Source: Dysgonomonas sp. UBA5412
GTDB lineage: Bacteria; Bacteroidota; Bacteroidia; Bacteroidales; Dysgonomonadaceae
Direction: 5' to 3'
Assembly: GCA_002409595.1 (NCBI GenBank)
Contig: DHNQ01000029.1
Coordinates: forward strand, 98,750-162,749
Length of the DNA stretch: 64,000 bases
The notes under the pieces are model-generated. The model was not told the origin of the DNA. It did no database searches and saw nothing but the letters and a program-made list of their open reading frames with translations. Position 1 is the stretch's first letter. Every line of letters begins with the position of its first letter. Of the stretch, positions 43,502 through 52,160 are shown piece after piece. The position numbers were made by a program, and so were the translations under genes.

Positions 43502-44314
43502 CTATTCGTAATACTTTTTATATATAACAATATATTGAGGGCTATTTTTTACTTTTTTAATCCATGAGTTGATAGAGTCCAAAAGTAAGGGTGATTCTTC
43601 ACTCACAGCCCATGCTTCTATATGGGTAAAGCCTATCAGTGTTGAATAATCTATTTCGGGCAACGATTTGGCTACAGACGCTGCTATCTTTGCATCGCAG
43701 ACAGCATAATCAATATTCTTAGTTGCAACCAGCATCGCCAACTGTTCCGAATTATAGTTTTCATCCTCCTTGATAAATATTGTATCTCCAATTTCGTGTG
43801 ACAAGTTTCGTATACGCAGAATTGCCGGAGAATTTAACGGAACATACAATTCCTTTTTTGCCAGATTGAGATGGCTTCTTATAGGCTCGACGCCATTATT
43901 ATAGTCTTTTTTTCTCTGTACTAGGACTTGACGATTCTGGGCTATTGGTTCGGTGAAACTAAGCGTATCTCTCAATTCTGATGTAACCGGAATATTACGT
44001 GCCAAAACATCATATTTACCACTTTTCAAACCTTCTATACATTTATCAAGATTAGATTCTAAATATACTTCGACATTCAGAGGTATATAAGATTTAAGCA
44101 ATTGAATCAGTTCATAATTAAAGCCGGCAATAGTATCATCGGAAACATAGTAGCCGATAGAGTTATAATCTGTCACAAAATTTATGACACCACTTTTTTC
44201 TATCTGAGGATAGTCTCGCGGTGAACTTTCCAAGCTTTTTACAGTAAAAAAAACGATCCCTGATACAATTAAAATAACTGCAATAATGAAAACTAACGTT
44301 TTTTTATTAGCCAT
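43502..44314 (-). CDS. Membrane-anchored periplasmic solute-binding protein (SBP_bac_3 fold)
   Basis: The 270-residue protein has one N-terminal membrane helix (about residues 5-25, FIIAVILIVSGIVFFTV) and no lipobox, then a family 3 solute-binding domain. GVINFVTDYNSIGYYVSDD, GFNYELIQLLKSY, the KSGKYDVLARNIPVTSELRDTLSFTEP hinge and YAVCDAKIA are the visible landmarks. It resembles the regulatory half of MltF but lacks the lytic transglycosylase domain, and no ABC permease genes are adjacent. It could sense or bind an amino acid or muropeptide. It follows the putative porin gene by 6 bases, so the pair is co-transcribed. Confidence 0.85.
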   Translation of the reverse strand: MANKKTLVFIIAVILIVSGIVFFTVKSLESSPRDYPQIEKSGVINFVTDYNSIGYYVSDDTIAGFNYELIQLLKSYIPLNVEVYLESNLDKCIEGLKSGKYDVLARNIPVTSELRDTLSFTEPIAQNRQVLVQRKKDYNNGVEPIRSHLNLAKKELYVPLNSPAILRIRNLSHEIGDTIFIKEDENYNSEQLAMLVATKNIDYAVCDAKIAASVAKSLPEIDYSTLIGFTHIEAWAVSEESPLLLDSINSWIKKVKNSPQYIVIYKKYYE

Positions 44315-44320
44315 GACTGA

Positions 44321-46402
44321 TTAATTATTAAAACGCCAAGAGATTCCAAGCTTCAGAATACGAGGATTTACAGGGTATCTATATAATGAAAATGATTCCT
44401 TATTACCCATTCCATCAGCAACATTATACATCATCAGGAAGAATCGGGTAAATTTTAGATGTAAATTAATATAAGCTGTAACAACAGGAAAGTTACCCAA
44501 CTCAACATCTCTTTGATTATAAAACTGCATAGTAAGGGGTTCGTAGCCGGGCATATAATAACGACTATGATAATGAACATCTGCTCCCAATTGCAAAGTA
44601 AGTACTTTAGCTATCTTGGAAGTAAGATACAAGTTAGAATACAAACTCAACTCAGGCAAAGGAATAACGTTCTGATTACTGGATTTCTGGTAAACGACCT
44701 GATTATCCCAATGAAAAATACCAGCAGTCAGGTTTTGGTCTAGTCTTAATGCATAAATCTGCACATCTCCCGATTCTTGTTTTTGATCGCGATTAGAATC
44801 AAAATATAAATAATCCTTTACCGTCTCCAAACCTCCACTTATCCGAGTTTTGGAAAAAGAGGTTTCAGGAAGATTTAATTCGCCTCCTATATAGACCCGC
44901 CTAGTATTACTATAATTAGTTCCTTCATCTGTCCAATTCCAATATTTTGTAGAAAAATTGCGCTGAAAAAAACTTGGTCTTATATTCTTCACATATGCAT
45001 TTGCCTTGACGGAAACATCTTTACCAAACACTTTAAGCATTGTAGTTACTTCACCTTCGAGTTTAGAATCATTTCCCTCCAACAGATTAAGCTCTGCTGA
45101 CGCTTTATATCTCAGATATTTCCCTTTCTCTTTCGACAAAACACCTCCTACTGTAAGAGCATCGTCGCTGTATCTACTATGTAGACCGGGGATCTCTCCG
45201 GGCATGGAATATTTACGCATGTCATACTCGATAAATGCAGTCAAACCAAATTTAGTCCAATCCCTAAAACCTTCATTCATAGCTAAAGCTAATGTATTCT
45301 TAAAAGAATAATATGACATAAAGTCATTCACATCAGTCTTATATTTAGGATTATTTTTATCTCTTGCCAAGCTATCTCCCAATGGTTTATAAAGATCATC
45401 CAAATAAAGATCGGTAGACTTAAAACGCCTGCGCTGATCGGTATAATTAGTAGTGAGAATAGCACTTGCTAAAGGAATATAATTTTGCTTCTTTCGCCAA
45501 GCCTTAGTCGAATCATTAACCATATACTCTTCCTCGTCATTCCCAAGGTCATAGCGATTGGTAACATATAAGGTACGCCCCCTTAGCTTATTCCAAGTAT
45601 CCTGTATTCTGACCGGAATATCCAGCGATTTTCCACTAAAACCGGCACGCTTTATATTTTCAGCATCAGGATTTAAAATATAATCAAGATCAGAGATACC
45701 TCCATTTTCAACATTAGTAAAATTATTATTATGAAAGAAAGCATGCATTTTATACTTATCACCAATATAGCTGGCATAAAAATCATAGCTTACCTGCTTA
45801 TTTGACAATGAATTATAGAATCCGCGAGAGTAGACATAATCAAAATCAAACCCTACATTTAACTTCTTTCCCATATTCATAGTCAATTCTGTTTGCAGAC
45901 GATTTTCCGCACTTTGACCTCCACCGCCACTCTGATAGCGGACATTTGAATATGGTACTTTTGTATTCATAAAATATTGGTTTTCGGGATTTTTACGCCA
46001 CAGATACATGGCATCAAGAAATACAAAACGTGAAGGCTCAGGTCTATCAAAGAATATTTTCGACTGTGCCGGCGATCCCACATTTCCCAAATAGCCCATT
46101 GCTACACTTTGCCCTTCGACAAGCATACTTTGATGAAAATCAAAAACGGCTGTATCCATAGGAACAAAGATACGTTCCCCCAGTCGTGGAGTTATTTTCC
46201 ATGCGTACATAGAAGGCTCCTTTACTTTGACAGTATCTATTATTTTATCTCCTTTGAAGGGAAGACCGTTATGATTATGGTTAAGATGAAGCGAATCGCT
46301 TGTTTGCTCCTTCAAATCGGATAGCGTCTTACGATTATCCTGTGCGCTCATTGGCAAGAATATCATAAGAAATAGGAGTATTGTCAATATATATTTTTTC
46401 AT
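44321..46402 (-). CDS. Putative outer-membrane porin
   Basis: The 693-residue protein is started at the ATG at 46402 (MKKYILTILLFLMIFLPMSAQ). This gives a clean signal peptide of about 20 residues; an upstream in-frame codon at 46420 would spoil it. The body is beta-rich with many aromatic strand ends and FDFDYVYSRGFYNSLSNK and FTRFFLMMYNVADGMG segments, ending RILKLGISWRFNN. That ending is typical of an outer-membrane barrel closing on an aromatic residue. Bacteroidetes call this the 'putative porin' family; the substrate is unknown. The solute-binding protein gene follows at 6 bases and may deliver what the porin imports. Confidence 0.85.
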   Translation of the reverse strand: MKKYILTILLFLMIFLPMSAQDNRKTLSDLKEQTSDSLHLNHNHNGLPFKGDKIIDTVKVKEPSMYAWKITPRLGERIFVPMDTAVFDFHQSMLVEGQSVAMGYLGNVGSPAQSKIFFDRPEPSRFVFLDAMYLWRKNPENQYFMNTKVPYSNVRYQSGGGGQSAENRLQTELTMNMGKKLNVGFDFDYVYSRGFYNSLSNKQVSYDFYASYIGDKYKMHAFFHNNNFTNVENGGISDLDYILNPDAENIKRAGFSGKSLDIPVRIQDTWNKLRGRTLYVTNRYDLGNDEEEYMVNDSTKAWRKKQNYIPLASAILTTNYTDQRRRFKSTDLYLDDLYKPLGDSLARDKNNPKYKTDVNDFMSYYSFKNTLALAMNEGFRDWTKFGLTAFIEYDMRKYSMPGEIPGLHSRYSDDALTVGGVLSKEKGKYLRYKASAELNLLEGNDSKLEGEVTTMLKVFGKDVSVKANAYVKNIRPSFFQRNFSTKYWNWTDEGTNYSNTRRVYIGGELNLPETSFSKTRISGGLETVKDYLYFDSNRDQKQESGDVQIYALRLDQNLTAGIFHWDNQVVYQKSSNQNVIPLPELSLYSNLYLTSKIAKVLTLQLGADVHYHSRYYMPGYEPLTMQFYNQRDVELGNFPVVTAYINLHLKFTRFFLMMYNVADGMGNKESFSLYRYPVNPRILKLGISWRFNN

Positions 46403-46497
46403 CGGTGCAAACTTACACAAAAAATGAAAAATGGGTAGTTAATCTATCTATAAAAACAAAGACTGGCTCTATTTATTGTATTAGGATATTGATTAAA

Positions 46498-47613
46498 TTA
46501 AATAACTCCTTTGGTCGAAGGTAGTTCATAATTAAAAATATCTCTTCTCTTTGCCATCTTTACAGCACGTGCAAAAGCTTTAAAAATTCCTTCTATTTTA
46601 TGATGCTCATTTGCACCTTCAGCTTTAATATTTAGATTCATCTTTGCCGAATCGCTCAGCGACTTAAAGAAATGGAGGAACATTTCGGTAGGCATATCTC
46701 CTACTTTTTCCCGATGAAACTCGGCATCCCACACTAGCCAAGGGCGTCCGCCAAAGTCGAGGGCAACCGAACATAAACAATCGTCCATAGGTAAGCAGTA
46801 GCCATATCGCTCTATCCCCCTCTTATTGCCTAAAGCTTTATATAATGCCTCGCCTAAGGCGATAGCCGTATCTTCGATGGTATGATGCTCGTCTACATTG
46901 AGATCTCCGTCTACTTTTATTGTAAGGTCGACTCCGGCATGCTTGCCAATCTGATCAAGCATATGATCAAAAAAGCCAAGTCCGGTGGAGATGTCGCAAA
47001 CACCTTTACCATCAAGATTAATGGATACAAAGATATTTGTTTCCTTTGTTTCTCTTTTTATTGTTGCTTTTCGTTCTCCAGCAAATAAGAATTCACTGAT
47101 AACATCCCAATCTGTAGTTTGCAGCACACAAATATCTTTCAATTCGGAAGGGACTTCAATATCGTCTCGGAGTAAAATTGCTTTTGCTCCCAGATTTTTG
47201 GCCAACTCCACATCAGTCATCCGATCTCCGATCACATAAGATTGAGCCAAGTCGTACTCTTCGGTCTGATAATGTGTAAGCATACCCGTACGTGGTTTGC
47301 GAGTGGGCGCATCATCTTCGGGAAAACTTCGGTCGATAAGTATATCGTCAAATGTAACACCTTCTCCTTGTAGTGTTTTCAGCATCAGATTATGCACGGG
47401 CCAAAAGGTATTTTCGGGAAAAGATGCTGTCCCCAATCCATCCTGATTAGTTACCATAACAAATTTAAAGTCGAGATTTTTACGAATAAAGTAAAGGTTA
47501 CGAATAACCTTTGGATAAAATTCTAATTTCTCAAAACTATCTAATTGATAATCAACAGGTGGTTCAATCACAATAGTTCCATCCCGATCAATAAACAATG
47601 CCTTCTTTTTCAT
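46498..47613 (-). CDS. hisB: Bifunctional histidinol-phosphatase/imidazoleglycerol-phosphate dehydratase
   Basis: The 371-residue enzyme carries out two steps of histidine synthesis. The N-terminal HAD phosphatase (about 1-165) has the nucleophile loop ALFIDRDGTIV and the metal-site MVTNQDG. The C-terminal dehydratase (about 183-371) has GFFDHMLDQIGKHAG, DEHHTIEDTAIALGEAL and the second metal-binding ANEHHKIEGIFKAFAR. Such fusion is common in Bacteroidetes and enterics. It follows hisC after 19 bases and closes the operon. No clear terminator is seen in the 95 bases to the porin gene. Confidence 0.97.
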   Translation of the reverse strand: MKKKALFIDRDGTIVIEPPVDYQLDSFEKLEFYPKVIRNLYFIRKNLDFKFVMVTNQDGLGTASFPENTFWPVHNLMLKTLQGEGVTFDDILIDRSFPEDDAPTRKPRTGMLTHYQTEEYDLAQSYVIGDRMTDVELAKNLGAKAILLRDDIEVPSELKDICVLQTTDWDVISEFLFAGERKATIKRETKETNIFVSINLDGKGVCDISTGLGFFDHMLDQIGKHAGVDLTIKVDGDLNVDEHHTIEDTAIALGEALYKALGNKRGIERYGYCLPMDDCLCSVALDFGGRPWLVWDAEFHREKVGDMPTEMFLHFFKSLSDSAKMNLNIKAEGANEHHKIEGIFKAFARAVKMAKRRDIFNYELPSTKGVI

Positions 47614-47632
47614 ATTTTGTATTTTTCCTTTT

Positions 47633-48661
47633 TTAGAGGGAAGTTAAGACTTTTATTAGTGTTTTATTTTCCTCATCCGTTCCAACAGTAATACGCAGGC
47701 AACCTGCACATAGCGACACAGCGTTGCGATTGCGAACAATTACGCCTCTCTCGGCTAACTGCTGATATAACCCGTTGGCATTATCAACCTTTACTAATAT
47801 AAAATTAGAGTCGGTTGGGTATATCTTCTGTACAAAGGTGAGTTTGGGCAACTCTGACATTAAGTAGTCTCGCCCTTTCAGCAAAGTCTGTATCCAATCC
47901 TTTCTCAAATCGGAACTTTCCAACTCTTCACTCACATAATTCTGAGTAAGGATATTAATATTATAAGGATATTTTACTTTGTTAAAAAGTTTTATAATAT
48001 CAGGCGAAGAAAAAGCCATACCTAAACGTACCGCAGCTAAGCCCCATGCTTTAGAAAATGTTTGCAATACAATCAGATTTGGATACTTAGCTAATTCTTT
48101 AAGCCACGATAGTTCGGAAGCAAAATCGACATAGGCTTCATCTATTATAACAATACCTTTAAATTGATTTAATATTTTTTCAATCTCTACTCTATTCAAC
48201 AAATTTCCGGTAGGATTATTGGGTGAACAAAGAAATATAAGTTTGGTGTTAGAATCGGCAGTATCTAAAAGCTTTTGTGCATTTAACTGAAAATTGTCGT
48301 CCAACAATACTTTTCGGTACTCTATATCATTTATCTCGGCACATACCTGATACATTCCATAAGTAGGGTCTATGGCCACAATATTATCAACCCGAGGTTC
48401 GCAAAAAATACGTATCACCAGATCAATCGGTTCATCGCTACCATTGCCAAGAAAAATCTTATCTGCTCCGATTTCCTTCACCTGCGATATTTTCTCTTTA
48501 AGTTTCCACTGCAAGGGATCGGGATAACGATTATATTTATCGTTCAGAGGGTTTTCATTAGCATCGAGGTAAACAGAAGCTTCTCCCTTAAATTCATCAC
48601 GAGCAGATGAATAAGGCTTCATCTCCCAGATATTTTTGCGAACTAACAATTGTAAATCCAT
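47633..48661 (-). CDS. hisC: Histidinol-phosphate aminotransferase
   Basis: The 342-residue PLP transaminase makes histidinol phosphate from imidazole acetol phosphate. DANENPLNDKYNRYPDP near the start, GNGSDEPIDL, CSPNNPTGNLL, VIIDEAYVDF, and the PLP lysine in TFSKAWGLAAVRLG near residue 205 are intact. The gene lies downstream of the DJ-1-like gene with a 129-base gap containing a 17-bp near-perfect hairpin (48685-48740), and 19 bases upstream of hisB. A six-codon frame (ATG at 48682, TAA overlapping the hisC ATG) could couple translation; this is weak. Confidence 0.95.
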   Translation of the reverse strand: MDLQLLVRKNIWEMKPYSSARDEFKGEASVYLDANENPLNDKYNRYPDPLQWKLKEKISQVKEIGADKIFLGNGSDEPIDLVIRIFCEPRVDNIVAIDPTYGMYQVCAEINDIEYRKVLLDDNFQLNAQKLLDTADSNTKLIFLCSPNNPTGNLLNRVEIEKILNQFKGIVIIDEAYVDFASELSWLKELAKYPNLIVLQTFSKAWGLAAVRLGMAFSSPDIIKLFNKVKYPYNINILTQNYVSEELESSDLRKDWIQTLLKGRDYLMSELPKLTFVQKIYPTDSNFILVKVDNANGLYQQLAERGVIVRNRNAVSLCAGCLRITVGTDEENKTLIKVLTSL

Positions 48662-48684
48662 TATATTTTGCGATTGTTCATATC

Positions 48685-48740
48685 AATGTCCCTTGTATAT
48701 AGATTGTGTCTATTTATAATTCTTATATACAAAGGACATT
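48685..48740. repeat. 17-bp near-perfect inverted repeat before hisC
   Basis: Arms 48685-48701 and 48724-48740 pair over 17 bases with one wobble when read on the minus strand, with a 22-base loop and no T run. It may be an RNA processing or stabilising hairpin splitting the his message, or an operator. The rest of the gap to the DJ-1 gene shows nothing else. Confidence 0.6.
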
Positions 48741-48790
48741 ATTATCATAAGTAATTACTATACATTATTGAGAGCTGTAACAGTACAGAC

Positions 48791-49369
48791 CTAGATCTCT
48801 ATCTTAACTCCCAAAAGTTTATAAAATTCTCTCAAGATGGCAGGATGCCCCGGCCATGCAGGAGATGTGGTCAGATTACCATCGGTGATAGCTTCGGTTG
48901 CAGGTATATCTTTGTATATACCTCCGGCAAGAGTAACCTCCGGTCCTACGGCGACATAACAGGTAAGGGTACGACCTTTGACCACATTGGCTGCCGTTAG
49001 AATTTGTATCCCATGACAAATAGCCGCTACAGGCAGATTTTTCTCAAAAAAGTATTGAGTGTACTGAATCACTCTGGGATCAAGACGAATATACTCAGGA
49101 GCGCGTCCGCCGGTAATATATAAGCCGGCATAATCTTCAAGTTTAACTTTATCAAAACTCTTATTCAAGGCAAAGTTATGCCCTCTTAATTCAACGTATG
49201 TCTGAAAGCCAACAAAATCGTGAATAGCTGTAGCTACTGTATCTCCGGCTTTCTTTCCGGGACATACGACATCGACATGAAATCCTATAGCAGAAAGTGC
49301 CTGATAGGGAACCATCAATTCATAATCTTCTACAAAATCGCCTGCGAGCATCAATATTCTTTTACTCAT
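48791..49369 (-). CDS. DJ-1/PfpI family protein
   Basis: The 192-residue protein is of the class I glutamine-amidotransferase-like DJ-1/PfpI group. RILMLAGDFVEDYELMVPYQAL at the start holds the catalytic-site glutamate region, and VAAICHGIQILTAANVVKGR holds the nucleophile cysteine-histidine pair. Members are proteases, glyoxalase/deglycase-like or chaperone-like proteins. Methylglyoxal is made elsewhere in the window (mgsA), so a glyoxal-protection role is conceivable but speculative. It sits inside the his cluster between the GNAT-cupin gene (97-base gap) and hisC (129-base gap), so it may have its own promoter. Confidence 0.88.
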   Translation of the reverse strand: MSKRILMLAGDFVEDYELMVPYQALSAIGFHVDVVCPGKKAGDTVATAIHDFVGFQTYVELRGHNFALNKSFDKVKLEDYAGLYITGGRAPEYIRLDPRVIQYTQYFFEKNLPVAAICHGIQILTAANVVKGRTLTCYVAVGPEVTLAGGIYKDIPATEAITDGNLTTSPAWPGHPAILREFYKLLGVKIEI

Positions 49370-49466
49370 AACATAACAGATTTAGATATTCAACAAATAG
49401 TTAGTTGCTTAAATGTAAGCATAATTGTTAAAAATGAATCTATTTTATTTGTAAAAATATTTAACA

Positions 49467-50354
49467 TCAAGCTTTTTCGTATGTGGTGACTACAAATATA
49501 ATAAGAGGTTCGTCACCTGAATTTATAATAGAATGATAATTATTATCGCCCTGAATAGAGGTTACATTTCCTTTTTTTAGTTCGAATCTTCGGGTAATAT
49601 TCTCTGCTCCTATACGTTCGATATATTCGCCTTTACCATGAACAATGACATATAGTTCTTGCTCTTTTTTGCTTCCGTGTTCATGGAATCCTGCCTGATC
49701 TCCTTTGTTTAACAAGACCATATATGTACCGATACGATTGTTGACCAATTCTCCTTTTTCAAATACGGAAAGCATATAAACAATACCGTTGCCATCATAC
49801 ATCGGATCTCTTTTTTCAACATCTATCACACCTCTTTGAGGTTTACCGAAAGGAGTAAGTGAAATATCTATATATTTCGACACCTCATCTATCACTTGTT
49901 GTTTTTCTTTTTCCATTCTGATTTGTTTATTCATCTCAAAGTGAGGAATGCCTACTTCCGTAAACTCCTCTCCTATTATTTTATAGTTATATTTTAGATA
50001 AAAACCTAAAGCTACTTTTCTTGCATGTAATGTTATTCTTTCAAACCCCTCCTGCTCTGCAACATATTCGGCAAAGGACAGCATACTGGTACCTAATCCT
50101 CTATTTTGAGAATCCTCTGCCACAGCCATCTGCCGAAGTTTCACCTCAACCTTATCAATCGGACTCAGAATACAACAGGCTACCATCTGGTTTGTATCGG
50201 CAGAAATGAGACCGAGAAGAATATCATCTTCATCCGCCTGCAAATCTTTATCTGAAAAGTTTAAACCTAAAGGTTCGCGAAGCACCTTTGTGCGAAGGGT
50301 AAGCATCTGATCGTATTCCCGACTCTTGTATTTTATTATGTGCGGCTGTATCAT
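49467..50354 (-). CDS. GNAT acetyltransferase-cupin fusion in the his operon
   Basis: The 295-residue protein has two domains. Residues about 1-145 form a GNAT fold: KYKSREYDQMLTLRTKVLREPL, the acetyl-CoA loop VAEDSQNRGLGTSML, and LHARKVALGFYLKYNYK. Residues about 160-295 form a single-domain cupin: AGFHEHGSKKEQELYVIVHGKG is motif 1 with two histidines and a glutamate, and GNVTSIQGDNNYHSI is motif 2. The gene overlaps hisD by ATGA (50351-50354), so it is translationally coupled to it. A substrate linked to histidine intermediates is plausible but unproven. The cupin may bind the metal or small-molecule ligand that controls or supplies the acetyltransferase. Confidence 0.82.
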   Translation of the reverse strand: MIQPHIIKYKSREYDQMLTLRTKVLREPLGLNFSDKDLQADEDDILLGLISADTNQMVACCILSPIDKVEVKLRQMAVAEDSQNRGLGTSMLSFAEYVAEQEGFERITLHARKVALGFYLKYNYKIIGEEFTEVGIPHFEMNKQIRMEKEKQQVIDEVSKYIDISLTPFGKPQRGVIDVEKRDPMYDGNGIVYMLSVFEKGELVNNRIGTYMVLLNKGDQAGFHEHGSKKEQELYVIVHGKGEYIERIGAENITRRFELKKGNVTSIQGDNNYHSIINSGDEPLIIFVVTTYEKA

Positions 50355-51628
50355 TTTTTGAGTCGTAATGTTACTGCATTTTTATGGGCAAACAGTTCTT
50401 CATTTTCAGCCATTATTTCTATTGCTTTTCCTATATTCTGAATTCCATCTTTAGTAATTTTCTGGAAAGTTATTTTTTTTACAAAACTATCCAGATTGAC
50501 TCCGCTATAAGCTTTAGCATATCCATTTGTAGGCAAAGTATGATTTGTTCCCGAAGCATAGTCTCCCGCACTCTCCGGCGTATAATGCCCCAAAAATACT
50601 GATCCGGCATTAATAATCCGATCTGCAATATCCATATAATCTGATGTTTCTATTATAAGATGTTCAGGAGCATAGAGATTGGTCATTTTCACGACTTCAT
50701 TATCGGTCTTTAATAAGATCAGCTTACTGTTTTCTAAAGCTTTCTCAACAATTTCGCGTCGAGGAAGTTCAAATAGTTGTAATTCTATCTCTTGCAAAAC
50801 ATCGGATATAAGAGGTTCACTTGTTGTAGTGAGTATGACCTGACTGTCTCTTCCATGTTCAGCCTGAGAAAGCAGATCGGCTGCTACAAATGCCGGATTC
50901 GCCGTTTCGTCTGCTATAACTTGCACTTCCGACGGTCCTGCCGGCATATCAATGGCTACATCCCGAAGGCTTACCAATTGCTTGGCAGCCATCACATATT
51001 GATTACCGGGACCAAATATTTTATAAACCTTAGGTATAGATTGAGTCCCATACGCCATAGCTCCAACAGCCTGAATACCTCCAGCTTTGAATATTTTATT
51101 TACGCCTGCTTCTTTTGCTGCAAAAAGGATTGCGGGGTGAATCTGCCCTTCTTTATTTGGCGGAGAACATAATACGATTTCTTTGCATCCTGCAATTTTT
51201 GCCGGAATGGCTAACATAAGAACGGTAGAGAACAATGGTGCTGTTCCTCCCGGAATATATAAGCCGACCTTCTCAATGGCAACAGATTTTTGCCAACATG
51301 TCACACCTTCGGCAGTCTCTACTTTTTTACTTTCGAATATTTGACTGCGATGAAATGTATCTATATTTTTCTTTGCTAAACGGATTGCATCTTTCAATTC
51401 GTCTGAAATATATTTGTCTGCCGCTTTTATCTCGTCATCTGTTACTGCAAGAGATGATAGTTTGACTTTATCAAATCTTTCTTCATATTCAAAGACAGCA
51501 GCATCACCTCTTTGCCTTATATCCGAAAGCACAGTTTCGACTGTTTCGTTCAACTGTGAAGTATCGAACGTGGGGCGGGTCAAAATATTTGCCCAATCTG
51601 AGGGGGCAGGGTATTTTATTATCTGCAT
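50351..51628 (-). CDS. hisD: Histidinol dehydrogenase
   Basis: The 425-residue zinc enzyme performs the last two oxidations of histidine synthesis, histidinol to histidine, using NAD+. Landmarks are VGLYIPGGTAPLFSTVLM, the NAD-binding KAGGIQAVGAMAYGT, KIFGPGNQYV, MPAGPSEVQVIAD, and the zinc/catalytic AEHGRDSQ and LYAPEHLII segments. Length is typical. It starts 4 bases after the upstream GNAT gene and overlaps the next gene by ATGA, showing tight coupling within the operon. Confidence 0.97.
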   Translation of the reverse strand: MQIIKYPAPSDWANILTRPTFDTSQLNETVETVLSDIRQRGDAAVFEYEERFDKVKLSSLAVTDDEIKAADKYISDELKDAIRLAKKNIDTFHRSQIFESKKVETAEGVTCWQKSVAIEKVGLYIPGGTAPLFSTVLMLAIPAKIAGCKEIVLCSPPNKEGQIHPAILFAAKEAGVNKIFKAGGIQAVGAMAYGTQSIPKVYKIFGPGNQYVMAAKQLVSLRDVAIDMPAGPSEVQVIADETANPAFVAADLLSQAEHGRDSQVILTTTSEPLISDVLQEIELQLFELPRREIVEKALENSKLILLKTDNEVVKMTNLYAPEHLIIETSDYMDIADRIINAGSVFLGHYTPESAGDYASGTNHTLPTNGYAKAYSGVNLDSFVKKITFQKITKDGIQNIGKAIEIMAENEELFAHKNAVTLRLKK

Positions 51629-51632
51629 TTGT

Positions 51633-52160
51633 TTATCCTTTAAATTCTCTTTTCAATAAACTGTAGATTGCAATATCAGTATAAACATTATCGACAAGTA
51701 GCAATCCATCACGTTCTATTCCTTCCAACTGAAAGCCCAATTTGATAGGTATTTTTTTACTTCTATGATTATCTACTGCCACAGTTATCTGTATTCTGTT
51801 CATATCCAATTCTGTGAAGGCATATTTTATCAGCCGAAGTACGGACTGCGTCATTATACCCAAACCTTGAACATATTGTGACAACCAATATCCGATCTCA
51901 GTTTTCTTATTATCCTGATCCGTATCTTTAAACCCGACAAGCCCAACAAATTTATCCTGATAATAGATAGTGAATTGCTTTTCCTCTGCAAGCAGAACGT
52001 GATTCACAAAATTTGCCGTATCCTGAACCTCTTTTGTCGTATCTACAAATGGTAGCCATTCTCGCAAATACTCTCGCTCGCTATCCAATGTATTGAAAAT
52101 CTTAAATATATCATCTACCGAAAGGGGTTTAAGCAAAATATCCCTTGTGACTTCTATCAT
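51633..52160 (-). CDS. RimJ/RimL-type GNAT acetyltransferase in the his operon
   Basis: The 175-residue protein reads as a GNAT_3 acetyltransferase. LLKPLSVDDIFKIFNTLDSEREYLREWLPFVD is the RimL-like start, EIGYWLSQYVQGLGIMTQSVLRLIKYAFTELDMNRIQ covers the acetyl-CoA loop, and AVDNHRSKKIPIKLGFQLEG the later conserved part. Its ATG overlaps the hisG stop (ATGA), so it is coupled to hisG. Its real substrate may be a protein N-terminus or a small molecule; position alone suggests but does not show a histidine link. It is not one of the known histidine enzymes. Confidence 0.85.
   Translation of the reverse strand: MIEVTRDILLKPLSVDDIFKIFNTLDSEREYLREWLPFVDTTKEVQDTANFVNHVLLAEEKQFTIYYQDKFVGLVGFKDTDQDNKKTEIGYWLSQYVQGLGIMTQSVLRLIKYAFTELDMNRIQITVAVDNHRSKKIPIKLGFQLEGIERDGLLLVDNVYTDIAIYSLLKREFKG

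Noticed and set aside
46408..46415. TAAGTTTG as promoter of the porin gene
   Set aside because: It lies only five bases before the ATG with no -33 box, so it would leave no room for a normal leader. It is most likely chance.
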